Origin: Isoetes taiwanensis
Lineage: Eukaryota > Streptophyta > Lycopodiopsida > Isoetales > Isoetaceae
DNA length: 64,000 nt
Reading direction: 5' to 3'
Assembly (NCBI GenBank): GCA_021234155.1
Contig: JAJEKV010000485.1
Location: 62,001-126,000 of the forward strand
Made by a program: the position numbers and the translations under genes. Every line of letters starts with the position of its first letter. Position 1 is the first letter of the stretch. Under the pieces are notes generated by a model. That model was not told the DNA's origin. It saw only the letters and a list, made by a program, of their open reading frames with translations, and made no database searches. Positions 46,978 to 58,499 of this stretch are shown piece after piece.

Positions 46978-48934
46978 ATATTGTTAAAACCTTTGTAAAA
47001 TCTTTGTTGTAATAAAAAGTTAAAAAAGTTGGAAACTGAAATATGTTAGATGTATGACAAAGAGTTTGAACTGAATAGGTTATCCTTCACACAGACTTCA
47101 ACTTATGCCCAGCAACGCTGGGCACCATTACTAGTGATTTATTGCAATGGACCTAGCACATTCAAGATGCCCTTCACAATCATTGCTTCACAAACAAACT
47201 CAAGTAACGTTTTCAATATACTCCCGGAAAAAAATAGATTTAATAGACAACTCAAATCATTAGAAATTATATGACCTTTTAGACACACGGAGAAAATCCA
47301 ATTGTGACTCCCTTTATACTATAAACAATAATTGAAATTGCAAACACAAACTTAAAAGATGTACTTTTCAAAATTGCATAGGCACAGGGGCCCCGCTTGA
47401 ATGAGGAATGAGAAAAGCTAACAAATTACAGTGACACTATATATACTTAGATCATCGAAGTTCTTAATCACAGCTGCACAAATTTACCATGCATCGTAAC
47501 ACTATGAGAATTCATGTGTTTATACATGTTACGTGACTTCTCTAGAGTCTAACTTGAGGGATCGGAAGACATGCATTCATGTTCATGTCACCTGAATTTG
47601 AATGTAAGAATGTAAACGGGGCAATGGGATTGCAAAACAACTCCAACAAATGTACCAAGCCAAGCCAATGGTTCCATCATCTAAAGTGGGGCTTGTTATG
47701 CTCATGCCACCAACAACAAGAGGTAGACCGGTGGCAACAAAGTAGCAAAACAATTCAACAAATGTACCCATTCTATGGTAGCATTATCTACAAAGTGTGA
47801 TTGCAAAACAACCGCAACAAATGTACAAAGAAGATATACCTCCGCAAGAAAAGTATGAAGAAGACATACCTTACTAATGAAACGAAAGCAAATCTTCTAA
47901 TAGGGGTAATCAGATATGAGAAGATCAAAACCGCATCGCCGACCGCATCATAATGAAGCGCCATCGCGGTATGCGGGATTTCTAAGGATTGCCAAATTGT
48001 GCGTAGCCATACTTTTCTTTGGATTCATGTCAATTGCTATACCACAACCAATGATTCGGTTCATATTCTACCTCGCACATTTAAGAAGCAAATATTTACA
48101 TCAAAATGAGCCGCTATTCTATTGCAAGTACATTAGAGCATCAAAACCATAGGTATGAAAGTGCCCATTCTCAACTTAAGCATCAAGATTTGTATATGGC
48201 ATTGAAACATAGCTTAGCCTCTTCATTCCATTCCAGCTAAGGAGGACGATTCGAGAACATTATGATCAAAATAGAAGAGAATAAATCATGCAGACAATGA
48301 CTAAAAGACTCAAAGCAAAATCCATGCGAAATTTATCAATCCTATTGCGGGTTTTGAGTAAGCTTTGCCAAATTCGAGTTGCTTTGCCTTATCCATCCTA
48401 CATCAAACAACTAAAAGAAAGAATTAGTAACTGAACGAAACTCTATCAAGGATGTCGTAACCTAAATTGGATTTTTGTTCCATGCATACCATTCACCTTC
48501 ATCGATTCAAGCTATGCCATAGCCGCGGCATGTGTCCGGACCAAAAATTCGATGCCGAGGGTCAAGTCTACGGCCATCTCCATGCTGTCGATCCAAGCTA
48601 TGGCGGGCCTTGGTCGAAAAACAAAAGATCCTCTCTACTCTGCATAAACATGAAGTAAGGAACTTCGTTTGACATCCTAGAAATCCTACAAGGCAGCTTT
48701 GGGACACTTGGAATGGAGCCAACATTAGAAAAAGAAGCGGATGAGCTCGAAAAAACAAAATGCCCAAAATCGTACCAAGAAATTTTTTTTACGATTTTTG
48801 GAGAATTGGGAGATTTTTCAGGAAGGCAAATCCCTCAAAATCTTAGGAAATCAAGTTAAAAATAATTCCAAAAATTTTAGTCAGACCGAAAATCCCAAAT
48901 TAATAAGATTGATTGATTGATGATTGATGACGAG
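46978..48934. other. Intergenic DNA with imperfect CAACAAATGTAC repeats
   Basis: No gene. The phrase gcaaaacaa.t.caacaaatgtac occurs near 47,632, 47,747 and 47,805 as an imperfect spaced repeat. Nothing else recognised. Confidence 0.4.
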
Positions 48935-49330
48935 GGAGCAAGGCATAGACGAACCTCATATGTATGTAGCTTATGTTGTAATAAACCTTTGAGTAACCCT
49001 TGGAGCCTCAAATTATACCCAGTTACCATGCTCAGCTTAACTTTCATCCTTAGGATATCTTCTTTACGTAATATTTATTCACGAACTTTATAGACATTTA
49101 TATGTTTAAATATCCATATTCACCTTTATTCAACTAGTATATCGCGTACCATGATTAGATACTTTTCACGAGATTTTTACGTAAAAAACCTTTGTTACCT
49201 TTGGATACTATTTAATATTGTATTTGGAAAAATTTAAAGATGTAAAACCTTTGTTCCCATTAACATTTTCCATAAACAAAGAGTATGAAAGCCAAACTTG
49301 AGTGCCTAAATTTAAAGCATCATATTTATT
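48935..49330 (-). repeat. Dispersed repeat R3, copy A (inverted relative to 60,240-60,640)
   Basis: It shares, in reverse complement, gggagcaaggcatagac, acctcatatgtatgtagctt, acatttatatgtttaaa, caatattaaatag/ctatttaatattg, and ccaaacttgagtgcctaaattt with 60,240-60,640. About 390 bp, no coding signal. Confidence 0.85.
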
Positions 49331-50751
49331 TACAAAAAAAAGGGAGAGAAACTAGCAAAAGGCACACCCGGTGTGGTGGGGTTATGCAATGTAATAATAA
49401 AGGTCCCTTTTTCTTTCTTTTTTTCTTAAGCAATGCATTGCGGATCATGAAGTACATCCTTGTCCAAAGAAATGGGCCCTCAAGAAGATTCCCCGATGCT
49501 TATAAGAAGATTCCATATACATCGATGCTTATAAAAGATTCCATATACACCATATCAAGAGGAATAAACAACTCAAAGGTGGCCCATCTATCCAAACTGC
49601 GATTGCACATCGCGATTGGTGTCCTATGCCAATTTCATTCCTTACCTCAAAAGAGCTCTTGATTTTAGCTTTACAATAAAAGGAATCTATTTTGCGAGAA
49701 TATAGGGTACTATATACCCGAAAGATTAAGCAAAATATAATGGCATCAGATGTAGTATTTGAACATAATTGTTCAAGGAACGCATTTTCAAATTGTAAAT
49801 TTAAACATCCTCATCTAATCAGTGTAAGAAAAAGCCGCAAGTAATGTCGTTAAAGCTTATTTGGTATCTAGGTGTTTCTAAAAAGGCCTAGTTATCGTTA
49901 TAGCTCAACTTTGATGCTAGAATTAAACCATGTTGCATACCAAGTTTTCTAACAAGGGATATGTTAGAATTAATCAAGGTTGGCTTAAAACAATTGCCCT
50001 AACTTGAACATGGGTCACATGGGTTGGAGAAAAAGGAACCCTACAGAATCATGCCAGGCACGAAGACACTTTGCAAATAAGGAATGGTGGGCTGCTGAAG
50101 TTGAATTTGGTTCAAAAAGCATTGAATTCATAGTAAAAGGTCGTATCAAATATAAACCCCGACTCAAAACAATAAAACAAAACAGTAAGATTATTGCTTC
50201 CGATTAGGCCTAGGTCCAATGGGCGAGGGCGAGGCAAGCTACTCCAAGGCAACCGTCCGGGTCTCAAGAAAATAAAGAGAAGGAAAAATGAAAAGCTAGA
50301 GGGAAGGGGAAACACCAAAGGAGAAATCCAAGCAATGGGTAGAAAAAATGGGGAATCGACGAACGAGAAGTTATTTCGCGGACCTCCTCCATCTCTCGTA
50401 AGTATTTTTGGCCTATTATTTAATTTTGCTAGCCCTAGATCTGGAAAAAAAAAAAAGATCTAGCGTGAAAGCTAACACCACATTAGTTTTGGTGAAGTGG
50501 AGGTGCTACTAGATAGCTAGAATTGCAAGAAAGGTTGTAGGCTTGGTTGGGCGTGCTAAACAAAAAGAACTAGCAAAACGGTGCAACAGAGGCTTGGCCA
50601 TTTTAGGCAATGAACATGATTTTTTTTTAGGCTAAATTGTCGAGGGAAGCATGTACAACGTTAAACAAGGCATCTACATATTAAAGGGCTGGATTAAAAA
50701 TCACAATCAACGTTACAACATCAATAACAAAATCCAAATGTGGGTTGGGAG
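49331..50751. other. Intergenic DNA, no gene recognised
   Basis: A small tandem repeat (gatgcttataa.aagattccatata) lies at about 49,494-49,549. A G-rich run is at about 50,747-50,760. Open frames here show no family signature. Confidence 0.4.
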
Positions 50752-50935
50752 GGGGGGGGAGAACTAGAAGCACAAGAGAGACAAAAAGGAAAAAGCTCAA
50801 AAAGAAGGCCGATGTAAAGGACCAGAAACGCAAGTAATATATAGAGTAAAATAGGTGTCGGAGCTATTTTTCGTCTTTCCAAGAATGATGGTTCTATGTT
50901 TCCATAGAACCATTGCATTCTTGGAAGACTCCAAC
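50752..50935 (-). repeat. About 170-bp repeat with conserved hairpin, copy 2
   Basis: On the minus strand it matches 4,028-4,195: hairpin arms (aagaatgatggttctatg 50,881-50,898; catagaaccattgcattctt 50,903-50,922), then ttggaaagac, a TATA-like ctatatattactt, catcggccttcttt and gtctctcttgtgcttctag. Sequence outside these limits does not match the copia LTR, so this copy is not a complete LTR. Confidence 0.8.
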
Positions 50936-50979
50936 CAAACAACCACCACCATCATCTCAATGCCGAAGAAGAGGAACAC

Positions 50980-51160
50980 TCCACCTCATCATATGAGAGA
51001 GATGCATTGGCCACATCTTGACTTAGAGATGGCGAGAGACAATACGAGAGAATACGAGAGAGATGAGAGATGGGGAGAGATGGGAGAGATGGGTGAGAGT
51101 GGGAAAATCCAACTCTCACCTCGAGATGATTCGCCCCTAACGGTAGTTAGGGCGTTTTCT
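50980..51160 (+). repeat. GA-rich module with CCCCTAAC/GTTAGGG hairpin
   Basis: Irregular gagaga units are followed by gtgagagtggg..ccaactctcacc (hairpin) and gcccctaacggtagttaggg (hairpin) at 51,133-51,152. The same succession is found at 55,680-55,796. It adjoins the left side of the Harbinger region. Confidence 0.7.
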
Positions 51161-51489
51161 GCCCACTAACCAAACAATTAGCCTTAATTTTCATTTGCTG
51201 AAAAAGCGCCGAAATGTTTCCCACCGAAAACCGGAGCCATTTCCCCAGCTTCTTGATCTTCAAGGCTGCCCAATTCTTGCTTTCGGAGTATCAATTTCTC
51301 GAAGCAATTAGCCGACACGATCCGGTATTCATCGGGACACGGGGCATTTGCATTATGTTTTTGTGCATTCATTCATTAAGTTCGATCGTCAATCTCGTTT
51401 TATGTCGTCCTTATTCCCAATCAATTATTTGATTCGGATGTCTAAGGCCTCTCGACCGCTTTTGCCAAACCTTGACAAGCCTTTCGTGC

Positions 51490-52640
51490 CTCCTCGGGAT
51501 TGAAAAAATGGCACCAAGAAGGACCCGGAAAATGACAGCCGGATCTCCATGGATGTGCAATTGGAGACTAATTCAGGCCAATTCCCTCTTCAAGACGACC
51601 AAAGAAAAAGAGATCAAAGCGTGTATTCGGCCGAAATTAGGGCATCCTCGATATTGTGAGTGAATCTTTAGAAACCGATTACGCTTTGGCTATTGTTGTG
51701 CATGAGAAGGAAAAATGAAGAAGTGATAGACACAAAGAATAGGAAGTCCCACATGCAATGGAGCGGATCATGGTGTCTCCACATTCCTCAATCTCTGAGC
51801 GAGATGAAATTGGTAACTGGAGGCACCCTCAACCTCTCCAACACACAATGGAGGGAAAATTATGATGAAATTGCAGCCCTTTGTTGGGGGTTTAGTGGGT
51901 GAGACAACTAAAAAGAACAAGTGGGATAAGCTGCAAAGCTAAATTTAAAGATGAGAAGGAGGCTTGTAGCCATACAGTTCTGAACCATCAACTTGGCGAT
52001 GGTATGACGAGAATGGAAGAAGTGAAATATGGTGTTACCTCACGATAATCCAATACCAGGTCTTGGTGATGATGGTGATTTTGGCAATGAAGCTTTGAGG
52101 CTCTGCAGACTTGCACACTAATTACTCAGAATCTTTCATGAATAGCCAGTTTTTGAAAGCTGTTGGAGCAGATGCAAACATTTGAAGACCACTTTGCCGA
52201 TCCACCCAATTCAAACAATGATGTGAACGCGGAAATCCAAGCAGTCCGTTGATGCGAAATTCCAATCAATAGAACACCAACAGAAAACCAGAATGATTCT
52301 TCAAGTCCTAGATCGGTTGCATGTAATCACACGAGTTTGTGGAAAACCTACAAGTAGAAAAAGTCCGTGTTGCGGATAGATGAGGACATTGCATTGGGAA
52401 TATCACAAATGGCAAGCACATTTGGGGACACCGAGGTGAAGAAATTAGATTTCCTCAAAGAAGAAAGTGCAAAGAAAAATTGAGTTGGTCGGGGGAATTG
52501 GAAACAATAAGGTGCAAGCGACAAACGAAAATTGCGAGAGTCTATGGCACGCAATGACTCAAAGCATATGTGAAATGACAAAGGAGACATTGCTGGAAAT
52601 TGCCAAACTTACGCCAACAAGAAGGAATAAAGGTTCGTTT
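51490..52640 (+). pseudogene. Harbinger ORF1-like Myb/SANT-domain protein remnant
   Basis: In Harbinger elements this protein binds DNA and helps bring the transposase to the nucleus. Readable pieces are MAPRRTRKMT..WMCNWRLIQ..LFKTTKEKEIKACIRPKLG (51,508-51,660), TQWRENYDEIAALC (about 51,848) and TTKKNKWDKLQ (about 51,905, like the K-x-K-W-[DE]-x-L of trihelix Myb domains). A C-terminal DEDIALGISQMASTFGDTEVKKLDFLKEE (about 52,380-52,470) is similar in style to ORF1 tails. Stops separate them. The assignment depends partly on the transposase next door. Confidence 0.4.
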
Positions 52641-52835
52641 TCGTTTATTTGCTTTTTGAAATTCTTTTTTTTTGGAACTGTCTCAAAAATCCACCAAGAT
52701 TAAGTAAATATTAAAGAAGTTGTAATGCGACCACATTTTTTTAGTATTAAATATTACCCTACTAGTCGATCATCCAAATTGTAAAAGGCTACTTAAGCTT
52801 CCTCCAATTCTTGCATGCAAGCCTATTGAAAAGAA

Positions 52836-53343
52836 ATGGAGAGAATGAGCGTGGCGGCCACGCTCTCAAGCCTAGCTCGAGCTCTTGAGCTCAAGCTCAT
52901 CAAGTCCTCATCTTATAGAACTCCACCAACTACCCGTCCTCTTCCTCGAGTTACCCTATTACTCGACCCACGATTCCTGGCCCACTTCGGTGAGGAAGTT
53001 CTTCCCGACGTTGGGGATTCTCGGCGATTCAGCGAAATGCACGTAAGTTGGAGAATGGGTTTCAAGAAAATTATGTTTCTCATGAAGGCGAACAAGAAAG
53101 CCGGTTTTCCTCCCCTACATTTCAGCCTACAAATCCGAAGTGGAAGTTTTGACCCACAAGAAGATCCTTGCAATTACTCCAAGCAGGCGGTCCACAACTT
53201 TTTTTTTTTTTTTTTGGGATGGGGTTTCTATTGATCCGAGTAGGTTTTGGAATGGGGCTACGCTACAGGCAGGGGTTGTCCACATGGAGATTGTGTACGT
53301 CGGCGAGAATGAAAAATGGTGCCTTGAAGAGATGAAAACATAA
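52836..53343 (+). pseudogene. Hypothetical ORF interrupted by a poly(T) run
   Basis: A 132-codon frame starts MERMSVAATLSSLARALELK and shares coding with a second frame at 53,140-53,343 (VLTHKKILAITPSRR, RFWNGATLQAGVVHMEIVYVGENEKWCLEE). A shift near 53,135 would join them. A run of about 17 T at about 53,197-53,214 lies within the second frame. It lies between the two Harbinger ORFs and could be captured host sequence. No family recognised. Confidence 0.25.
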
Positions 53344-53929
53344 CCTTCCGTTGTGATCTTTGTCCCGGGATCTAGTGGATAAAATGTTTATGTTACATCT
53401 TTTTGTTTTTGTTTCCTATTTTCAATTTGAAGCAATTATACATTATGTGGAAAATGGCTTGCATGCCATGTTTTTTTTTTTCTTTGAGTTTTCTTGTGGA
53501 AAAAACGTGCATATTTCCCATCTGATTGCCTATGCCCTTTGGGAGGAGTGCCTTATGCTCTTTGTTTTCCTATGCACTTTGATTGTAACCCGGTGATGAG
53601 ATCTTGCCTTTATTTTGAAGCAGTGCGAAAAAAAATGTACTAAATTTACATTGAATATAAAACTGGTTTTACCTTCTTTTTCCCTTGTTGTTCAAATTCT
53701 ATAATATTTTATGTGTATCAATGTGAAGTCATTTGTCTCGAGAAATGCATGTGACTTCTTTGCTTTCGATTCGATAATGAGCGGGTTTTCTAGCACAAAA
53801 ATCAGGCCACAAACACATTTAACTTTGTAACATTTTGTAACAATCGATTAACAAAAGCGAAATTAAAGAGATCACATCAAATACAATTGATTATGAATTT
53901 CATTCTTTTGGTTGCAAAAATTCATTCAT

Positions 53930-55100
53930 TCAAAGGATGACATGGCCATCCAAATTCTCAAATAGCACGTGCCTCATTTGATCACCCCCTTTTTTAAGGA
54001 TCATTAATGGCTTCGTTTCATAGTAATATATTGGTGGAGGGTCTTCTTCAATTGGCAGCATATCCCAACCCTTGTCTTCCATTATACAAAAGTTCCAAAG
54101 AACACAACATGCATGTATAATCTTGGAGGCTTTGCCAACATGCACAGGCAAGTGTTTCAGAATTCTAAACTTTTCCTTGACAATCCCAAATCCATTCTCT
54201 ACACACAATGCGCCCCCTGGATCCTTCTTCATGTTAAACTTTCCATATGCACCCGGTTTTGAGGAAAGACTTTAAGGAGAAAGGGCCTCGCTGGAATAAG
54301 GTGAATCACCTAACATGATAATGGTGGAATATTTACTCCGAACTTCTGGTGGGTAGGGCTGCCCTTTCTTGGGATTTTCTACCACTCGGGGTCACCACAG
54401 GTTCCTGTAAAATTTGTTTTGAGGCAATTTTATTGTAAATGGAGCTTTTCTTGAACTGGTTGGAATCATGGACTGAACCTGTTCTGGTCACACAAACATT
54501 TATAAACAATCTGCTATGTGTAACAATTCCTTGCATGAGACATGAGTGCCTCTTATGTCTGCTGTAATAGTCTTCCCCATTGTCCTTTTTTTGGGTTTCC
54601 TCCATAAAAAATATGGGAACAAATCAATTGCACCATATACATTGGGCAACCCGGTTGCATCATGGAATTCCTTAATACCTTTGGATTAATCTTGCACCGT
54701 AGGCATTGCAACAAAGCGTTTGTACTGGCATTGTCTTGAAGCCAATACAAGCGTGACTTTCTTGGTATATTTACGCCTTTGTTGCTTTCCCAACATAAAA
54801 TCTCGACCGACATGTAATGGCATATCCCGTGTGCAAGAAAATACGAGAACCATAGCAACTGCTTCCTCGGATCAGGGGCCTTACTTTAATACGGGCACGA
54901 CAAGATAGGGCACAATTAAACCTACGGGTCTCTCAAATGTGGCTCTCTTCATCCTGTAAAAATTGGTGCCACATATCATCTTCAAAGGAAGCTATACAAT
55001 TCCATCGTGGTTATCTATATTATCCCATTGTGTGTCTCGCCTTGGAGCAATCCAAAATCTTCTTGGTGGTCTTCTAACCTACTTTGGAACCCGCAACCAT
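53930..55100 (-). pseudogene. PIF/Harbinger DDE transposase remnant
   Basis: Reading leftwards, GCPMYMVQLI (about 54,650) with a shifted continuation into FYGGNPKKGQWGRL corresponds to the first-Asp region GxPNVxGAID. HSCLMQGIVTHSRLFINVCV then GSVHDSNQFKKSSIY (54,333-54,605) matches the LQGIVDHxxxFxxVxxGxPGSxHDxxxFxxSxxY second-Asp region. CVENGFGIVKEKFRILK and KIIHACCVLWNFC (53,930-54,232) match the C-terminal ENxFGxLKxRFRxL..IIxACCVLHNxC region. All three conserved regions are in order. Frameshifts and stops between them show it is inactive. Weak upstream extension to about 55,100 is unassigned. Confidence 0.8.
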
Positions 55101-55472
55101 TAGCAGCTTGAGATCATAAAAAAAACATACCATTGTTGTCTTCTAAAACATCATCATCGAGCGGGGTCATTGGATCTTGAGCTCGTTGAGTTCCAATAGC
55201 TGCAAAGCAGTATCTCGTAATGCAAATCCGAGTGTCAAAGCCGAAAAAGCATGGCAATCATACCAAGAATGACCGGATCCATGGTTTAGTGGCCGCAATC
55301 GAAAGAATGGGAAGCAAAACTAGAAATGAATTATCCCACATAGCCAGAACCAAGAAAAGCAGCTTGAATATCCCACAATTTGGCCCGAATTGAGCGTTAC
55401 GATCGAATTATCCCACATTTTCTCTCGTCGGGCGGAATTGATGCACGATCGAAAATCCCAAACAAGCGACAA

Positions 55473-55796
55473 AAAGTCGCCAATAACGGAGGTTGTTAAG
55501 CCTCGAGACAATCGCTCTCCTCTCCTCCCAAAAAATCATTACATTTGAGGGAGGAACCGTATGTGACGAGAGATGGATTTTTACGAGCATGTGGCCCGAC
55601 GCAAGAGAGAGAGAGAGAGGGAGGGAGGGAGGGAGGGAGGGAGGAGGGAGGGAGAGAGAGAGAGAGAGAGATGTGTTGGCCACATGAGCCGAGAGATAAA
55701 ATGAGAGATAACGAGAGATGGGAGATGACGAGAGATAGGGGAGAGTCAAATTTTGACTCTCCCCTAGAAACGTTGCCCCTAACTATAGTTAGGGGC
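55473..55796. mobile_element. GA-rich MITE-like element with palindromic end
   Basis: The left side (55,487-55,515) reads gttgttaagcctcgagacaa. It is followed by gagaga and ggga microsatellite DNA. The right end holds two perfect palindromes: 31 bp at 55,736-55,766 (arms taggggagagtcaaa) and 22 bp at 55,775-55,796 (gcccctaacta and its complement). A related left-end module is at 56,835-56,890 and a related right-end module at 51,060-51,152, which suggests a small repeat family. Confidence 0.5.
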
Positions 55797-56834
55797 ATTC
55801 CCATATACTTTTTTCAGTTTAGCGAGGTTGCAGGTTAAATGTTTTGGGCACCCAAAAACTCGCCCTAATTTTGAAACCCCCGTTCTTTGCATGAACTCCT
55901 AATACGAGGAGAGGAGTGCTTGATCCGTCTTCAATCCATCTTCCCCTGTTGCGGCTTCTAGCTTAGCCCGAAACCTCTATAGCGTTAAACCAGATTATTG
56001 TTTTGATGAGCTTTTGATCACGGTGAAACAGATTGAATCCCGGTCCTTTTTTACTCTGTTCCATTCACGAGAAAATTCATCGATATTCTTTGCAAGAATA
56101 TACAAAATCAAACCAACCAATTTGCTTTCGAATTGTGACGCAGATGAAGATCCCTCTTCAAGGCTTAAAACAAATTGGATTAAACAAGGCTTAAAAGCGT
56201 GAACAAGGCTTAAAACAAATCGGATTAAATAGGGCTTGAAAGAGTTTAATGCGCCAAGGTTAAATCCGCTTGAAAGACTGAATCTTTTTGTGTTTGGTGA
56301 TTTTACGCTGATTTCTCTGATTTTCTTCCGATTTCGAACCGATGTTGCGATTTTAAAGATCTTCGATTCGATTCTTGAGATTATAACAAAGCCCGGTGCA
56401 AATTTCTTGATTGAAGGAATGGTTTTAGAAATACGGGTTAAACATTTAGTTGAAAGAAACAATTTTTCGCTTTGATTTATGATTGCAGATAGTAAAATAA
56501 TTAAAAACAAAGCAAATGGGGTCGGATATTTTGGCCGACAAAAGGCCGGATGGGACCTCCTTTGAGGGCTGTGATTTTTAAATAATAATAGAAGCAGAGA
56601 AATCGCCCGCCATAGCGCCTTTGAAAAATCCGCATTTACCGCCATAACCCCCTTAGCTCTGCAAATTTACTTACCCGCCTTAGCGACCATTATAGCCATC
56701 CGCCATAGCCATGCCATAACCATCCATCAAGCCCTCAATCAAGGCTAACCATCTGCCATAGCCATAACCATATGTTAAAAAAAGGAAAAGAGGGGGGATT
56801 CCAACAACAAATTTCCGATCGGCTTTGTTAAAGA
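55797..56834. other. Intergenic DNA; long minus-strand frame judged non-coding
   Basis: A 216-codon minus frame (55,995-56,645) and opposite frames are all open, but its composition (Ser/Ile/Lys-rich) and an imperfect tandem repeat (aggcttaaaacaaatt/cggattaaa, about 56,159-56,229) argue against a gene. Confidence 0.4.
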
Positions 56835-56894
56835 GTTTATTTTGCCCCTAACGGGATTGTTAAGCATCGAGATAATTATCTCTCATTATCTCTC

Positions 56895-56944
<50 letters not shown>

Positions 56945-57167
56945 TAGATAGTAGTTTTAACGTCAGCCACTAGGCAAAGATCCAACCTGGACATGTGACC
57001 ATACACCACACTACATTGCTTGGTTGGGCCCCCCTTCAACCACCTTTTACATTCGTCTGTTGGGATTTGACCCTAAAAGATGAATCTGGATTCGGGCGGT
57101 CTCGAACTCGAGACCACATTGCTAAGGAACCAGTGTGTTACCACTAAGACCAAATGCCGAGAGAGAG

Positions 57168-57213
<46 letters not shown>
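56835..57213. repeat. GA-rich module and (GA)n tracts split by a SINE
   Basis: gcccctaacgggattgttaagcatcgagataa (56,835-56,866) resembles the 55,487 module. It is followed by (GA)n at 56,896-56,940, the SINE, and a second (GA)n tract at 57,158-57,213. Confidence 0.8.
56941..57157 (-). mobile_element. tRNA-derived SINE, near full-length, inserted within (GA)n
   Basis: On the minus strand the A box (tggtcttagtgg) lies at 57,152-57,141 and the B-box region (gagttcgagacc) near 57,110-57,099. The same body as the 11.3-kb copy follows: gtcaaatcc, ggttgggcc, gcaatgtagtgtggtgt, ggtcacatgtcc, ctagtggc and ttaaaac. It ends with a short ctatctatcta tail. (GA)n flanks both sides, which fits insertion into a GA microsatellite. 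Confidence 0.85.
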
Positions 57214-57215
<2 letters not shown>

Positions 57216-58499
57216 TTAGCAATAGCTAAATCCAATGAAGCCAAATCTTAATGAGAATAAATGTAAGATAGTAATAGAAATTAGACCATAAAATATTCCC
57301 TTGAAGTAAACTAAAATTAACATTCGAGAAACAGAACAATTTACTCCCTTCTCTGAAGGCAACTCCCATTGTTCAAATACATCAAGGTCAAGGTCTTTCT
57401 TTGTTACTTCCATCCATAGAAAGCAAACAAATGAAGTTAGTTCGCGAATTCCCATTACAGTGTCGCCGCAGAAAAGAACCACTTGTTATCGATGTCATAC
57501 CTTTTAAGTACCTATGAATGTAAAACACACTCCATAAAGAATAAAACTAGTAAGTTATATTGTAGCACTTATTTAGATTGCATCGCATAAGTTCGCTACC
57601 TAACCTAGAGCCTAATGCAAGAGATTAACAGAACAACCCCTTTTAAGAATCATTGTGTTTGCATTGCCTTCAAGACATGATAAAAAAACCTAAATCGTAT
57701 CATGATAAAGGTAGAAAACCCATAACCAATATCATAGAGAGGCATATTCGGATCTGCGAATCTTAAACTTTCATTTAGCACTAAATGTTAACATTCCAAT
57801 ACATTTGCAACAATAAACTAACACAACAATGAAAAATATGGAGATATTTAGACATAGGAAGTGGCATCAAAATAGGTCAATAGTGGTTCAAGTAATCTAA
57901 ATAGCAAGTGGTTTGGGTATATCGACCAAAGAACAAGGCCTATTTCCAAACCATCAAATAGAGGCAAAAAAAAATCAACGACGATAATTAATTGAGTCTA
58001 GGATGTATTGATTACAAATACCCTTCGGATAATTCATAGATTAAACTATTCCATCAGCCCGACATCTAATTGAGTCTTGAATGTATTATAACTAATACTG
58101 CGGGTAATTCATAGATTAAACTATTCCACTCAAAATGGAAAATACAATGCACAACTATAAGATAAGGAAGTTCAAAGAATTCGGACACAATTTAGACGGA
58201 TTACAACTAGATGTGCAGAAGCAAATCACAGGACCATATAGTACTTTTGCACAAGAATCGAAGTCCCATGCCCGTGTAACAACCCCAACTGAAGAATTTC
58301 ATTGACACTAAAGTAGGGCATGTCACGCACCACAAACCTTGGTATTGTCGGAAATAAGTTTCGAGGAACCAATTCAAAAAGAATTGAATCATATTCCTAA
58401 TAGGATCTTTGGACTAGAATGCTGGGAAACAGATATCCCGGTGACATGTGTGACACTTTCTTTGATATACACAAATACCGTACCCCAATATTCTCGAAG
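57214..58499. other. AT-rich intergenic DNA with a 77-bp tandem repeat
   Basis: taattgagtct.g.atgtatt and ggtaattcatagattaaactattcca recur at about 57,989 and 58,067, a period of about 77 bp. No gene recognised. The minus frame at 57,216-57,482 has no domain. Confidence 0.5.

Larger units (their letters stand above)
51161..55470. mobile_element. PIF/Harbinger DNA transposon, decayed, convergent ORFs
   Basis: It combines a Myb/SANT-like ORF on the plus strand (51.5-52.6 kb) with a DDE_4-type transposase on the minus strand (53.9-54.9 kb). This two-gene set defines PIF/Harbinger elements. No terminal inverted repeat or TWA target duplication was pinned down, so the limits are those of the flanking GA-rich modules. 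Confidence 0.6.

Noticed and set aside
49285-49662. 125-codon ORF overlapping repeat R3
   Set aside because: It starts inside a dispersed repeat, includes a poly-T-encoded phenylalanine run and a short tandem repeat, and has no domain.
55995-56645. 216-codon minus-strand ORF, the longest single frame in its region
   Set aside because: Opposite and alternative frames are also open, composition is low-complexity Ser/Ile/Lys, it spans an imperfect tandem repeat, and no motif is recognisable.
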